From positions 1,453,817 through 1,517,816 of the forward strand of contig MU006090.1 of NCBI GenBank assembly GCA_010093705.1: 64,000 nt of DNA. The letters are read 5' to 3'. Of this stretch, positions 30,961-41,888 are shown one piece after another (the first letter of the stretch is position 1; every line of letters starts with the position of its first letter). Under the pieces are notes generated by a model, which saw nothing but the letters and a program-made list of their open reading frames with translations, made no database searches and was not told the origin of the DNA. The DNA is from Patellaria atrata CBS 101060. Its lineage: Eukaryota > Ascomycota > Dothideomycetes > Patellariales > Patellariaceae. Made by a program: the position numbers and the translations under genes.

Positions 30961-33900
30961 ATATCCTACAGATGATACAGTAGTAGTAGTAGATGATGGC
31001 AAACGTTGCATTAAGTTGAAAGAGACGCAGCAGTATTATTCCCCGGAGCCTGGCACTATCACCGAAGCTTAGTGCACGCTCAGTCCTTGTTAGAGCAGCC
31101 AAAGGTTAGTTGCAGGTCAGATGAGAGGTTTTTGCAGCAAGAGAGTTGGGGTCCAATCGAAAGCACATCTAAGCTGCAGAGCCGAATCCGAATCGGCCCT
31201 GCCCTCGATGCCTTAATCAAAAGTGGCTCTTCCTGTTAAAGGCCTGACATGGGAGATAATGAGCGAGTAGACCTAGAAGGTCGCATATTATCAACACAAG
31301 TACCCAGCAAGTAACCAGCAAAAGACGTGGACCATGCGGGAAGACGCGGGCAAACCAGCAAGGGTTAGAGCAAACCTTGCGGAGTGTAAGGTGTGTAGTG
31401 TATGGATCGTCCATCGTTTCCAGTCATCGGCAACTCGGCGTGTGATTTGACTTGGACTGATTGCTGGGTTCAGCTTGTTCGAGCATCGACTCATCATGCC
31501 TTGTCAAGAACGGAAAGTTGCATATTGCTCTTGATTGGGCGCTTAAGCGGACTGAGTTTGGGGTCATTCCGCATCCCAAGCCCTCACTCACTATGAGTAT
31601 CACCGTCCATCACCGTCAATCTTTCAGATCGCCACCCTTGCAGTTTCTTCCAGTTACTCACGCTTTGCCGTGCGAATCTGTTCAACATATCAATCTGACC
31701 CTCGTCCTGAGTGAGTAGAGAAATAGAGTAGCTCGTATGCAAGCCTAGCTCGGTCCCCAGCATCCGAGGAGGAAGGCTGTTTAGTAGTCGATCAATTCCG
31801 CCTTCGGCGCGTCGTATTGACTTTCTTTCCACCAAGGCGGTTGACCCGAGTAGCATCAATACACGAACGGCTTCTATCGTCTCTAAGTGAGCCCTGCTCC
31901 AGTTGACTAGTTCGAGTATTAAACCTTGTTCAATGCGGCAGTAGTTGAAGATCTATGGGGATTTACATGCCTTTATCTTGCATCTTGCCGTCAAGCCACT
32001 TGACAAGCTTCATGCAATTTTCCTTTTGACGCCGTTGAAGTTGTGACCTCACTGCTTCGACCTCCGTACGAGAAAACTAAGCATGGGGAAAACAATCCAC
32101 TACTAGACCGCGCATTCTCCGCCAGTCTGCGCGTTCAGTTCAAGTGGAGCGCCAGTGCGCTTTTTGTGGCCTATTCGCTCGGAATGGCGACATAGGTGGA
32201 TCGACGCAAGCATCCAGGATACGAGATGGGATATGCCTTTGAAACAGAAGAGGCTCCTCGAGAGTCCAATCCAACTGCTGGATTTGGTGCGGCAAAGTTC
32301 GTTTGGGAATTCCAAGACGCACTAGCTACGGCGGTCACGCCGTGCGCAACGGTGGGCCATGTCTCAGATGTGGAAGACTGTCATCTGCTCTTTTGCAAGG
32401 CTCTTTTTAGGCAATCATTTTAATACCAATGAGTAAATCCTCACCGCCGCCCACTTGGAGAATTTTCGACGCGTAATAGTCGCGGCTCATAGGGGGTCCG
32501 ACTTGGGGTCAGACTTGGGGGTCAACCTCTACGCGGACCGGTATCGATCGGCCAGGGCTCATGTCCGTGTGACATGAAGAGCTATGGCCGCGGACCCATT
32601 ATACGAAATCGATAAAGAGATAGCTGGTGCCTCCTCTTGAAACGAGAATGTTTGAAAGATGCACAAGCATCTACCTCCGACAACGTAGAGGTGGCCGCAG
32701 TGTCTCTAGCAAAGCTGGTGTAACAAGGTTAACCCCAAGAGCCCGTGGTGCGGCAATGACTCTGTAGATGCTGATAATAGAGCTAGTCGTCTGTACCAAA
32801 TGAGTGTAATCAACCATGCCTTACACCGAGCAGCATATCTTGAATCAGCCAATGTAGTCAGATGACCGGAGTATAGCAGGCCGAGATAAATGCTAACCGT
32901 CACGGGTCCACGTTCCAGAACAAGGTCACGAAAATGGTACCGCAGCGCAACTTTGTATATACAGCCCGTTGATAAATGTTAGTTCCCGACACGCTCGACC
33001 TTATTCTGGTCGAGATGATATTGCAACCCGATTGGAACGACTTTCCATAGGTGATGGAGTAATTGATCCAGACGCTACAAATAATGAAATCATTCCTCTT
33101 GGTACTCTCTTCCAGTCTGCATATGGTGCGGCAGATTGTCGCACAATGTTAGCGGTGAGACTACCGAAGGACGAGTTTTCTTCTTAGCGGATCTTTTGTT
33201 TGAATGTTTAAAATCATGTAAGGGAAGACTAAGAGAGAATACAAAGTAACGACTATGATCCACGCGTCTCTAGTTGATGATCGAGACCAAAACGGATGCA
33301 CAGCCACTTGTTTCTCTCCTGGTTTAAATCCTGCTTGATAGCCAACCAAGGTGGTATGAAGATCCATGCAAGCTTGATAACGGCTGCATCACAGAGTCCA
33401 ATATCACGACAAGAACAAGGACCAGAGGACTGTCAGACTTCGCAAAGATGACGGACCTATAGTCGCAATACATGGCATGATACAGGCAGTCCAGATGTTT
33501 CGCTATATAGATGAACGGCGTTTCTCTCATATATGTTCCGTTTGATGCGTATCCGTAGCATAAAGGATATGGGGAGTGCTATTTCATAGCTCAGAGTCTC
33601 AAGCTTGAGGGCCCTGTAGAAATGCCTAGCGCCAAGCCTGTAGTTCCATTCTTATCGGCAATTGCTCGTGATGATATATCTTTGGTACACACTCGAGTGT
33701 ACTACTTCAGCATACTTTATTAGAGTACACTCCGATCGAAATCCTCGTCGAACAAGCAGTAACATTAAAAGTCAATCCGCGGCCCTAACCTCCGAAATGT
33801 TGTGGTGTGAGGTCTGATAGGCATCAAGTTTCATCGAATAGAACATGGCATAACATAATTCCTTATTAGCGAGCCTAATGGATTAGGAGAGCATCAAACC

Positions 33901-34209
33901 ATGTGAGCGAGAATTTTCGGAAAACAATTATGGGTCTCCTCATGTGCACAGCATTTTCTCTCCGCAATTACGCCAGGCGGGGTTGGCAGTAAGGTTGATC
34001 CATTGCAACATATCTACCAGAAGAAACCTATGACAACATGAGCTTAAGAAGTGTTTATTAATGGGCATATTTTACGTGGATACCTTAGCACTCCATCAGC
34101 GCCAATTTTTGCCTCATCTTGCAGTGGCTGCTGAGAACGGATGAGGATCCTTTTGGCTACGAAACCTTCCGCACAAGCTCCGCCCGAACAGCCCCCGAAC
34201 TGAGTGCTA

Positions 34210-34974
34210 TCACCTTCTAGCTCCAAAGGGTGCTAAACCGGGAACATTGCTGTACCGCTCATCACGTTCAGTCTTGAAAAGGACCTGGACCCAGAATTCT
34301 TTGTTGTCGGCATCAAACCATGTCCAGAACTTGTCCTCGCTTCGATCGATCTCTCGTGCTTGCAGCTTAAATGCTACTGTCTCATACGGTTCTGCAGCAA
34401 GCACGAGATATTGATAGGATTTATCCGGATCCTCAACTCGTTGCTCGTAAGCACTCATGAATCGAACTTTCGGTTCATTCCCAGGGTTGATCTGAGGATA
34501 TAGTAACTGGAAAAGTAGGCCACTCTGACGCGTGAGCGGGTGGCGAACTTTGGTGATCTTGTAACCAGGCCGACCGATCTTGACGAGATTCTTCCGTACT
34601 TGTACGGTCTGACCCATTCCCGGTAGCACACCTTCACGGTCTCTTCCTTCCTTCTGCTCGCGGGCGGCGCGACGCGCCAAGTTGGTCTGATGTTTACGGC
34701 CTTGAGTATGGGCAAGATAAGACCCGTCATTTTGGTGGACTGTCAAGCAGAGTCTGCATTCAAAACTACCAACATGATTCTTAAAGAAGTACGGATCCTT
34801 GTCCAAATCGATCGTCTCCAGAGCAAGCCTACGTAACCGTTCTCGACGATCTGCATTAGTCGCGGATTGTGAAGCTACACCACCACCTCCAAACTTGGAA
34901 CCTGCTCGATTCTGAAGGGGTGTCAGAAAAAATCGCGTCTATGATAGATGGGACATCCTTGCCTGATAATCCAT
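34210..34974 (-). CDS. PRP11: Splicing factor 3a subunit 2 (SF3A2 / Prp11)
   Basis: Two exons: a 12-nt first exon (34963-34974, Met-Asp-Tyr-Gln) and 34210-34911, total 237 aa. The protein begins MDYQNRAGSKFGGGGVASQS, almost invariant in this family. It continues with NADRRERLRRLALETIDLDKDPYF and the U1-type zinc finger C56-x2-C59-x12-H72-x5-H78 that contacts U2 snRNP RNA. QVRKNLVKIGRPGYKITKVRHP and GLLFQLLYPQI follow. SF3a is part of U2 snRNP and helps branch-site recognition. The intron 34912-34962 begins GCAAGG instead of GT and ends TTCAG, so it is a GC-AG intron. No nearby GT donor gives the conserved N-terminus. Divergent from the cofactor E gene. Confidence 0.95.
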
Positions 34975-35280
34975 CGCTGAGTTGCTTCTCCTGTGTTGGC
35001 GTTATCGCTCCGTGATTGTATTCTATCGTGTTTACTTGCACAGTTTGAGTCTGTTATTATCGTGTGAGTATTTTCGAAACTCAATGAATGAGAGCGGACT
35101 TGTATTAGAAAAATTTTGTTGGAATGAGGAAAGTAACTTGGGAGGTCTCTGCGTTGTCAAAATTATCAGCAGCTTGGCCAAATTAAGTTAGATCATGTCC
35201 TGAAGTGGCCCGTGTGTTATATGCCCCTTAAAAATTGAATGGTTACTGCCTGATATCTCTAGAACTGTTTACAGTAAGAT
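34975..35280. promoter_or_regulatory. Shared promoter, PRP11 / tubulin cofactor E
   Basis: 306 bp separate the two start codons, so both core promoters must lie here. It is AT-rich around 35030-35120 and has no obvious TATA consensus or factor site. Confidence 0.5.
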
Positions 35281-37276
35281 ATGGTTGAGTCAATGTATAT
35301 CGGAAAGCGACTTTCAATCAAAGGTGAACTATGTACAGTCCGCTATGTTGGCCAAATACCCGGTACAAAAGGTGACTGGATTGGTGTCGAATGGGATGAT
35401 CCGAGCAAAGGGAAGCATTCAGGAGAACATGATGGGATTAAATATTTCGAATGTATGTAGATTGGACGCATGTATCTATTTTTGTCTCAAAAGTCAATAT
35501 TCTAACTTGCTAGGTGCCAGAAAGCATCAAACAACTGGCTCTTTCATTCGCCCTAATAGACCCACTGAAGATTCCCGGTCCTTCATTGAGGCACTGCGCA
35601 AAAAATATGCTTCTGAACCTGTTGACCACGTCAGTTTTGTCAAAGGAGAAAAAGTGCAACATGTAGAAAAGCCTTCTAAACCTATCTTCATCAGCGGCAA
35701 GGAGGTCGAAGAAGTAGGCTTCGATAAGATCCGACGACAACTTGCCGACTTACAAGGACTGCGAATTGTGATTCTAGATGGACTTTGCATTACGAGACCA
35801 GAATCTCGTTCTTTCAGACAATCAATCTCTAGATTGGGTTCTAAGAGCGAGACAGGCGATGCCGTCTCGCCATCCGATGTAAAAGATGTTTGTCCTAAGG
35901 TCACTGAGCTCGATTTAAGCAGGAACCTTTTCGAGGAATGGCGTGAAGTATTGACCATATGTGAGCAGCTCGGAAATTTGAGGAACCTACGAGTAGAGTA
36001 AGCACAATATTACGTCGTCTCACATGTTACATACACTGGCTAACTGGTTACTTTGTAGTGGCACAAGATTTAGGGATATCTCATTGTCGGACGAGGAAAG
36101 CCAGCATTTCACATCTATCTTTACCAAGATGAGAAACTTAAGTCTTGATGATAACCTTCTCTCCTGGCAGGAGGTAGGTCTTCCAGCTAGTACAAATAGA
36201 AAATAGACGTCTTACTAACTAGGTAGATAACAACACTTGCCGATACATTCTCTAATCTTCAGTCCCTGAGTGCGTCAAACAACACGTTTAATCGACTCGA
36301 AGACGGAATTCTCCCAGAAAACTTAACCAGTCTAACCCTAGAAAACAACAACTTCCGTTCCTTAGACGACATCTCACCCCTGAAATCCTGCAAGAAGCTC
36401 CAAAAACTCATTCTCAAAAACAACGACATATCCGAAACCACCACTACCGGAAACACCTCCTCCTTTCCCCCTACCCTCACCGACATTGACCTCTCCTACA
36501 ACGCCATCGAAACATGGTCCTTCATCGACTCACTCCAAGAGGTCTTTCCCGGTCTCACCTCCCTCAAAATCGCCCACAACCCCCTCTTCATCTCCCTCCA
36601 CTCCGCCGATGGCAAAGCTCTATCCGCGGAAGACGGATATATGCTAACCATCGCGCGTCTCGCTCAGCTCAAAGCGCTAAATCACAGCGCGATTTCAGCA
36701 AAGGAGCGTTTGAATTCAGAAACCTACTACCTCTCCCTCATCGCGACCGAACTAGCCTCGGAACCCGAGTCTAACGCCCCCTCTATCCTTGCCCGGCACC
36801 GGCGCTACAAGGAACTATGCGAGGAATACGGCGAAGTGAATGTCACTCGCTCCACGAGCACCATAAACCCAAACTCACTACAAGCACGGCTGGTCACGTT
36901 GCACTTTCACTGTAGCTCCTCGCTCGCCGAAAAACTAAGTTCAGAAGGTAAATACGTTGAGGGAATGTATACGCAAGAGATTCCCAAAGCGTACCCTGTG
37001 TATGCGGTACTAGGGATCGTGGGAAAGAGGTTGGGCATGCAACCGATGGGGTTGAGGCTTGTGTGGGAGACAGGGGAGTGGGATCCGGTGAGGGAGGATA
37101 AGAGGGAGGTCGATGAGTATTGGGATACTGAGAGTGAGGGGGACGGGGAGGGAGAGGGTGCTCAAGGGAAAGAAGAGAAGAGGGTGTTTAGGGAGGTGGA
37201 GATAGTAGCGGGAACGAGGCACATTGGGATGTGGTTTGATGGTAATGAGGCTAATGTTAGGGTTGAGGCGAAGTGA
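35281..37276 (+). CDS. PAC2: Tubulin-folding cofactor E (Pac2/Alp21/TBCE)
   Basis: Four exons (35281-35452, 35514-35997, 36059-36173, 36227-37276) with introns of 61, 61 and 53 nt give 606 aa. The N-terminus is a CAP-Gly domain: IGKRLSIKGELCTVRYVGQIPGTKGDWIGVEWDDPSKGKHSGEHDGIKYFEC. Leucine-rich repeats follow (TELDLSRNLFEEW, MRNLSLDDNLLSW, LQSLSASNNTFNRL, LTSLTLENNNFRSL, LQKLILKNNDI, LTDIDLSYNAIETW). The C-terminus is a ubiquitin-like domain (LVTLHFHCSS to LVWETGEWDP) with an acidic insert. Cofactor E binds alpha-tubulin and, with cofactor D, assembles or dissociates the tubulin dimer. The tail ends NVRVEAK. Convergent with VPS26. Confidence 0.93.
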
Positions 37277-37789
37277 TATAGATGATTGGCAAGGATTATT
37301 ATCTGCAGACGACGCATGGCTCGTAAAACGATGCAGTGAGACGGGATGATGTTTTCAATAGATTTTTCTAGTAGATTCGTGCCAAGAATTAATAATAGAC
37401 AATACTTGTAACACGATAGTTAGATGCATTTATTACACAAAGTTTATGCTTGACATCTTTCAACCTGTACAGCCGTTAAATATGTTGGCCATAGATAGCT
37501 TCTTATTATTGCGCAGGCAGTTACCTTCGGACACATTCTTGATTGTACATCTGCTATCCTGGGAGAGTTCCTCATATCCTACACATGCCTTAGCATGAAC
37601 GTTGACACCGGATTCGCTCGTATTACTCTCTGAAGAACCGTAATAGTACAGCGCCCGTAACAGAGCTATTAGAGAGTAAGACGTATCCTCAATATCATGG
37701 CACCTCGTCATCAGGCTGGAAGGGAAGCATAGCTTTGATCTCATCTTTATGGGGTGCAAACCTGTAGATCCCCGATTGGTGTGGTCGCG
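37277..37789. other. Convergent intergenic region
   Basis: A 513-bp spacer between the 3' ends of PAC2 and VPS26. The AT-rich block near 37370-37450 probably holds polyadenylation signals. No other feature seen. Confidence 0.5.
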
Positions 37790-38902
37790 CTAGGAGGCTT
37801 GTATTTGCTTGTTCTGTTCAACGGCAGCGGCCAATCCTTCGGGTGCTTGTCGGAAGAGCACGATCTCGGACTGCTTGAAATATCGTCGCGCATCTATTAA
37901 ACGGGGAGGTAAGTAAATTCCCATATTAGTTTACTAGGGTGATTCTGGAATGTACCTTCATCAATGAGGACCAAACTAAGATAGTATCGAGTAGAATACT
38001 TTTTGTTGACCTCACGGAAAGTCGGGGTTAAGTCAAACCCACCTAAGAACAATCTTATTGGTATCGTTTCTCCTCTTGAGGGTGAGCCATCCATGATCTA
38101 GGCAAAGTAAGAATTTGTCACTTTATTAAAGATTCGTACAGTGACTGACCTCAAAGCGAACCAGAGTTTCGCTCTCATTATATTGATTTGGAGCTGCTCC
38201 GGTTGTTTCCCGACGAATAATCGATAGCTCCATGTGTTTTATCTTCAACCGTACAAGTAAGAAGTATATCCTCCCGACGATGACGTCTTTCAAGTGGTAT
38301 TTTGATTTCGAATACTCAAACTCTATGTGTAGACAATCTTCGATACCGACGTCCATCTTGATCGAGCTATTCGTCTCTGGCGGTATCCGATAGGAATAGA
38401 CCCATAGATCCTTTTCTCGAATGACATCAGCCATCCTCCTCGAGACCGTAACTCGCACAAAGTATCGTAGCTTAACATTGATCCCATTATATGACTCGTA
38501 CTGTTTTTCTACGTTCTTGAAGTTGAAATCGAATGTCTGCGGATGCTGCAGGTCGCCAGGGGCGGCGAGTTCTTGACCAAGGGAGAGGAATTCATAATGA
38601 TTGCCGCGATCGAAGAACATCTCTACGAATCCGCATCGGTGGTTAGTATAATGCGAGATTCATCGTCGAGGAGGTTGAGACCGACCAATGGTGCCTATGA
38701 ATTGCACCTTGATGCCTGTGTGCTCCAACCTCTTCCCATCCTTGGGTCGCACTGTGACTTGTCCTTTTACCGATTCTCCATCCAAGTATAAGGGGACCTT
38801 CTCTTTCCTGTTCTTGTCGAGCTTTACATCCACTGTTTGTCGTTCATCCGTGTCCTCCAGGACAATGTCAATATCAACAGGAGTGGAGAAGAAATAAGAC
38901 AT
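37790..38902 (-). CDS. VPS26: Retromer subunit Vps26 (Pep8)
   Basis: Four exons (38686-38902, 38150-38622, 37956-38097, 37790-37893) with introns of 63, 52 and 62 nt encode 311 aa. The protein starts MSYFFSTPVDIDIVLED and shows the arrestin-like Vps26 fold: YLDGESVKGQVTVRPKDGKRLEHTGIKVQFIGTIEMFFDRGNHYEF, ELAAPGDLQHPQTFDFNF, VEKQYESYNGINVKLRYFVRVT and KMDVGIEDCLHIEFEYSKSKYHLKDVIVGRIYFLLVRLKIKHMEL. A later block is ETIPIRLFLGGFDLTPTFREVNKKYSTRYYLSLVLIDEDARRYFKQSEI. Vps26 joins Vps35 and Vps29 to retrieve receptors from endosomes to the Golgi. All junctions restore conserved residues. Length fits the family. Confidence 0.96.
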
Positions 38903-40494
38903 GGTGGTGATGGTCCCGCACTAGCCACCCGAGGGATTAATCTCAACGGCGGCCGGGAAGAGGGTCACAGTACGGTAGTACAATTGAGTATAGTCCGTAG
39001 TTCAGAGCAATGTGATCGTGTAGCTTTACTGCTACCCATCATTGAGGTTGTGACGAACGCAAGCTGAGATGGACAAAGCTTCTGAATGCCAAGCACTTCA
39101 GCCCTACATTATCATGTTCTCCCTATCGGTCTATTTTCCGTCCTCCACTCACGCTTTGCATTCCTACCTTGTAAAACATCACACAATGCTCTACTCTCCG
39201 ATGTCTCCATGAAGCTGCAGCTACATATCGCATGCTTCTTGCATTTCCAGTCAAACTTCATGGATCTAGGATGACCAAACTGCCCATGGCTCGGCGCGAC
39301 TACAGGCTAAATTGCAATATCTGTCGTCCTCTCACTTTCGGCATCTCGAAGGCGTACAGAAAGACAAGACGGCATTTCAAAAGGATACTCAACAAAGCCT
39401 TTTGTCCCTCGAAGAATTGAGCCATGCAAAAATGCTCATGTGGCCGCTCACAGGACTTGCGGTGAGGGATTTTATATGTTATTTCATTATTGCTACTAGT
39501 TCTACTGCAGCGAGACGCCTGTCGTGATCATTACGGTACGAGTACCTGTATTCTTTAAGAGACTTCGAACATGCGCTTCCGAATTGCTGCCGGGAATACC
39601 CCCACGCTGCTATTTCTCACGTCCGTTGGTTACGTCGTTTATTAGACTTCGGTTGACGCGGCCCACTACTATTATGCTGCTCCTTAGTAGTAAATTCGAT
39701 CGCTGACGTACTTGTGCTATCGATTATGGATTCCGTGTTCAAGGCATGAAAGAGGACTTCAAACACTGCTCCGTACGAACAAGCAGTGCTACCGTGGCAA
39801 TCCCATAGCCAGTCAGGCGGTTCTACGGTCCTTATTCCGTTGGCTTGATGATGAGCTGGCTAGCTGCATCCCCCGCAACAAGTGACCGCGTACCTGAACG
39901 CTGTGTCTAAGGGTAAGGTAAGTTTAGAGATGGTCGAAAATGCAGCTTGAGAGTTGCGGGGAAAGAGGATTTTCGCCGCCGGACAAGACTACATCCCACG
40001 CACAAAAAGGACGATTTCATACATTCAAAAGCCGATAGGTTTGTCGAGTTGTCGACTGCGGCCACCGTCTTTGCCAGGATTGCTCTATCGCCAATGGCGG
40101 CCTGTGAGTTTTGCTTCCAATCCGAAGCCTGATCTCTTTGCCTTTCTCCCAAGTCCATGGCCCGCAGTTCGTCAGTGACATCAAAATTTGACGCCCTCGT
40201 TGCCATAAGATGGTAAATGCTTCACCTTAAGCTCAAGGGTTCCCTGTCCCCTTATCCGTGCACCTCTTCTTTACTTACTTTCTGTTGGGCCACAATTAGA
40301 TCTTTGCATGTATATTTTCAACTTCTATTGCTTCTCACGCCTTTAAATGGTCATCTCGCTTCAATGTCCGAACGTCCAACTTGATTTGACGTCTGGAAAG
40401 TTTGTGTCTACGTTCAGCCCTGTGATCCTTTGTCTATACCTACCACGTCACCTCAACCTCGTGTGACTAAGGTAGCCCTATTCAATATTACAAA
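38903..40494. other. Divergent intergenic region, VPS26 / gluconokinase
   Basis: About 1.6 kb with the promoters of both neighbours. A 99-codon minus frame at 39907-40206 starts plausibly (MATRASNFDVTDELRAMDLG) but becomes unlike a protein and has no recognised partner exon, so it is not called. No repeats of note. Confidence 0.45.
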
Positions 40495-41229
40495 ATGCTT
40501 AGTTACGACCAGGCTAATGGTCATGTTGGACCATCTGCTCCTCCAACATCAACAATGAACCCTTCATTGCAAGCAGAACAAGTTCCGTTACCACCTCATC
40601 ACCGGCATATCTGGATCATTACTGGCCCTGCAGGATGTGGCAAGAGCACAGTTGCCAAGTACATTGCTGACACGTTCTCTTTGCCGTACATTGAGGGCGA
40701 CGAGGTACCGTAATCTACAGTTTGCGCCATTTTCTTCGCTATTATTTACTTACGTATCTTTAAGTTCCACCCTCAAGCGAACATCGAAAAGATGGCGAAC
40801 GGAATTGCGCTCACAGATGCAGATCGATGGGACTGGTTGATCTTGCTCAGGCAGCAGTCACTCAACGCTCTCTCCACAGGCGCACCAGGCGTAGTCTTAA
40901 CTTGCAGCGCATTAAAAAGGAAATACCGCGATGTGATCCGCATTGCTTCATACAATGACCATGATGTTCTGGTTCACTTTGTATATCTCAAGGCTACAGA
41001 GGAGACTCTTCTGGTACGAGTGAAGGCGCGACAGGGACATTACATGAAAGACAGTATGGTCAGAAGTCAATTTGCCAGTCTAGAACCTCCTGTTGTAGAC
41101 CCGAATGATCCTCTATATGAGAAAGATGTGCTCTCCGTAGATGTGAGTGGGAGCATGGCAGAGGTACAGCAACTGGTACTGGCAGCGGTTAACGAAGTTA
41201 TGGCAAGGGATGCATACGCTGAATCATGA
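40495..41229 (+). CDS. Gluconokinase (EC 2.7.1.12 type)
   Basis: Two exons (40495-40704 and 40765-41229) with a 60-nt intron (GTACCG...TTTAAG) give 224 aa. After an about 38-residue polar N-terminal extension comes the P-loop G44-PAGCGKST52 and the family sequence VAKYIADTFSLPYIEGDEFHPQANIEKMANGIALTDADRWDWL. ALSTGAPGVVLTCSALKRKYRDVIR and VHFVYLKATEETLLVRVKARQGHYMKDSMVRSQFASLEPP follow. All are typical of the GntK-type gluconate kinases (S. pombe Idn1, yeast YDR248C). The enzyme phosphorylates D-gluconate to 6-phosphogluconate, feeding the pentose phosphate pathway. The N-terminal extension is Pro/Ser-rich; an internal Met at residue 21 is an alternative start. Confidence 0.94.
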
Positions 41230-41888
41230 TCCCTTGGGTTTGGGTCCTTTTGATTCCGAGCGTAGATGGCGCAATCTATTCTTTGTATACCCCTATGCGT
41301 ATCTCTCTGGGCAACGGCTCTCTCCTTCCTTGGCGTATTACGGTCAATTCTGGATATTAAAGCTGAATACTGTCCCTGCTCTACCACAGTACTTCTGGGC
41401 TTGCTGTACATTTACATGGAAAAGGAATTCGAGTTGACCGTACAACTTATAGAAAGGCCAAGTCTCATGGAGTTGAAAGGACTTCAAGATATGTATAGCA
41501 AGTGTACAGTACCCTGGGGCTGTCGAATCTGATGGAGGAGGATCCCGTTAGTCAGAGTGGAAGAGTTGATTGAGGATGAATCCATCCTTACTGGATTTGA
41601 TATTTCATTCAACTAGAATTTGGTCCATACTAGTAGAACTATCTTTCTAACCTTTGACTGATAATGAGATTCATTTCTTGTACTGTACCGACAACCTTTT
41701 TCCATCATAAAATCCAGGATGTCGCTCGGCGCACGTGCACACTTGGTGTGTGATGACCGAATGGAATGCATCACGGCTTTCGTCGGCTTTGTCGGCTTCC
41801 TTCGTGCGCACTTCGTACTAATACAGCTAACTGTATGCTCTTCTCTCGTTCTCCTGATTTTTCGTACAGACAATCAATTCCTGTAATA
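41230..41888. other. Intergenic region, gluconokinase / BCKDH E2
   Basis: 659 bp with the E2 promoter. GTACAGTAC/GTACTGTAC motifs occur at about 41503-41513 and 41679-41690. No gene seen. Confidence 0.5.

Larger units (their letters stand above)
28271..34209. other. Near-6-kb gene-poor region
   Basis: No frame here matches a family or splices into something protein-like by eye. The RSC7-proximal 1-1.5 kb may be its promoter and long 5' leader. Contents noted: a CT microsatellite at 29564-29594, a T11 run near 29797-29807, GTACTGTAC-type runs near 29069 and 30934-30960, and GGTAGG repeats near 30785-30802. Several 60-190 codon frames (such as 28973-29551 minus) have no recognisable features. 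It may contain non-coding RNA genes or decayed sequence that I cannot identify. Confidence 0.5.

Noticed and set aside
33675-33695. Palindrome around ACACTCGAGTGT
   Set aside because: A single short palindrome with no neighbouring repeats or gene; compatible with chance.
39907-40206. 99-codon minus-strand frame starting MATRASNFDVTDELRAMDLG
   Set aside because: The first 40 residues look protein-like, but the rest does not, no splice partner was found and no family fits.
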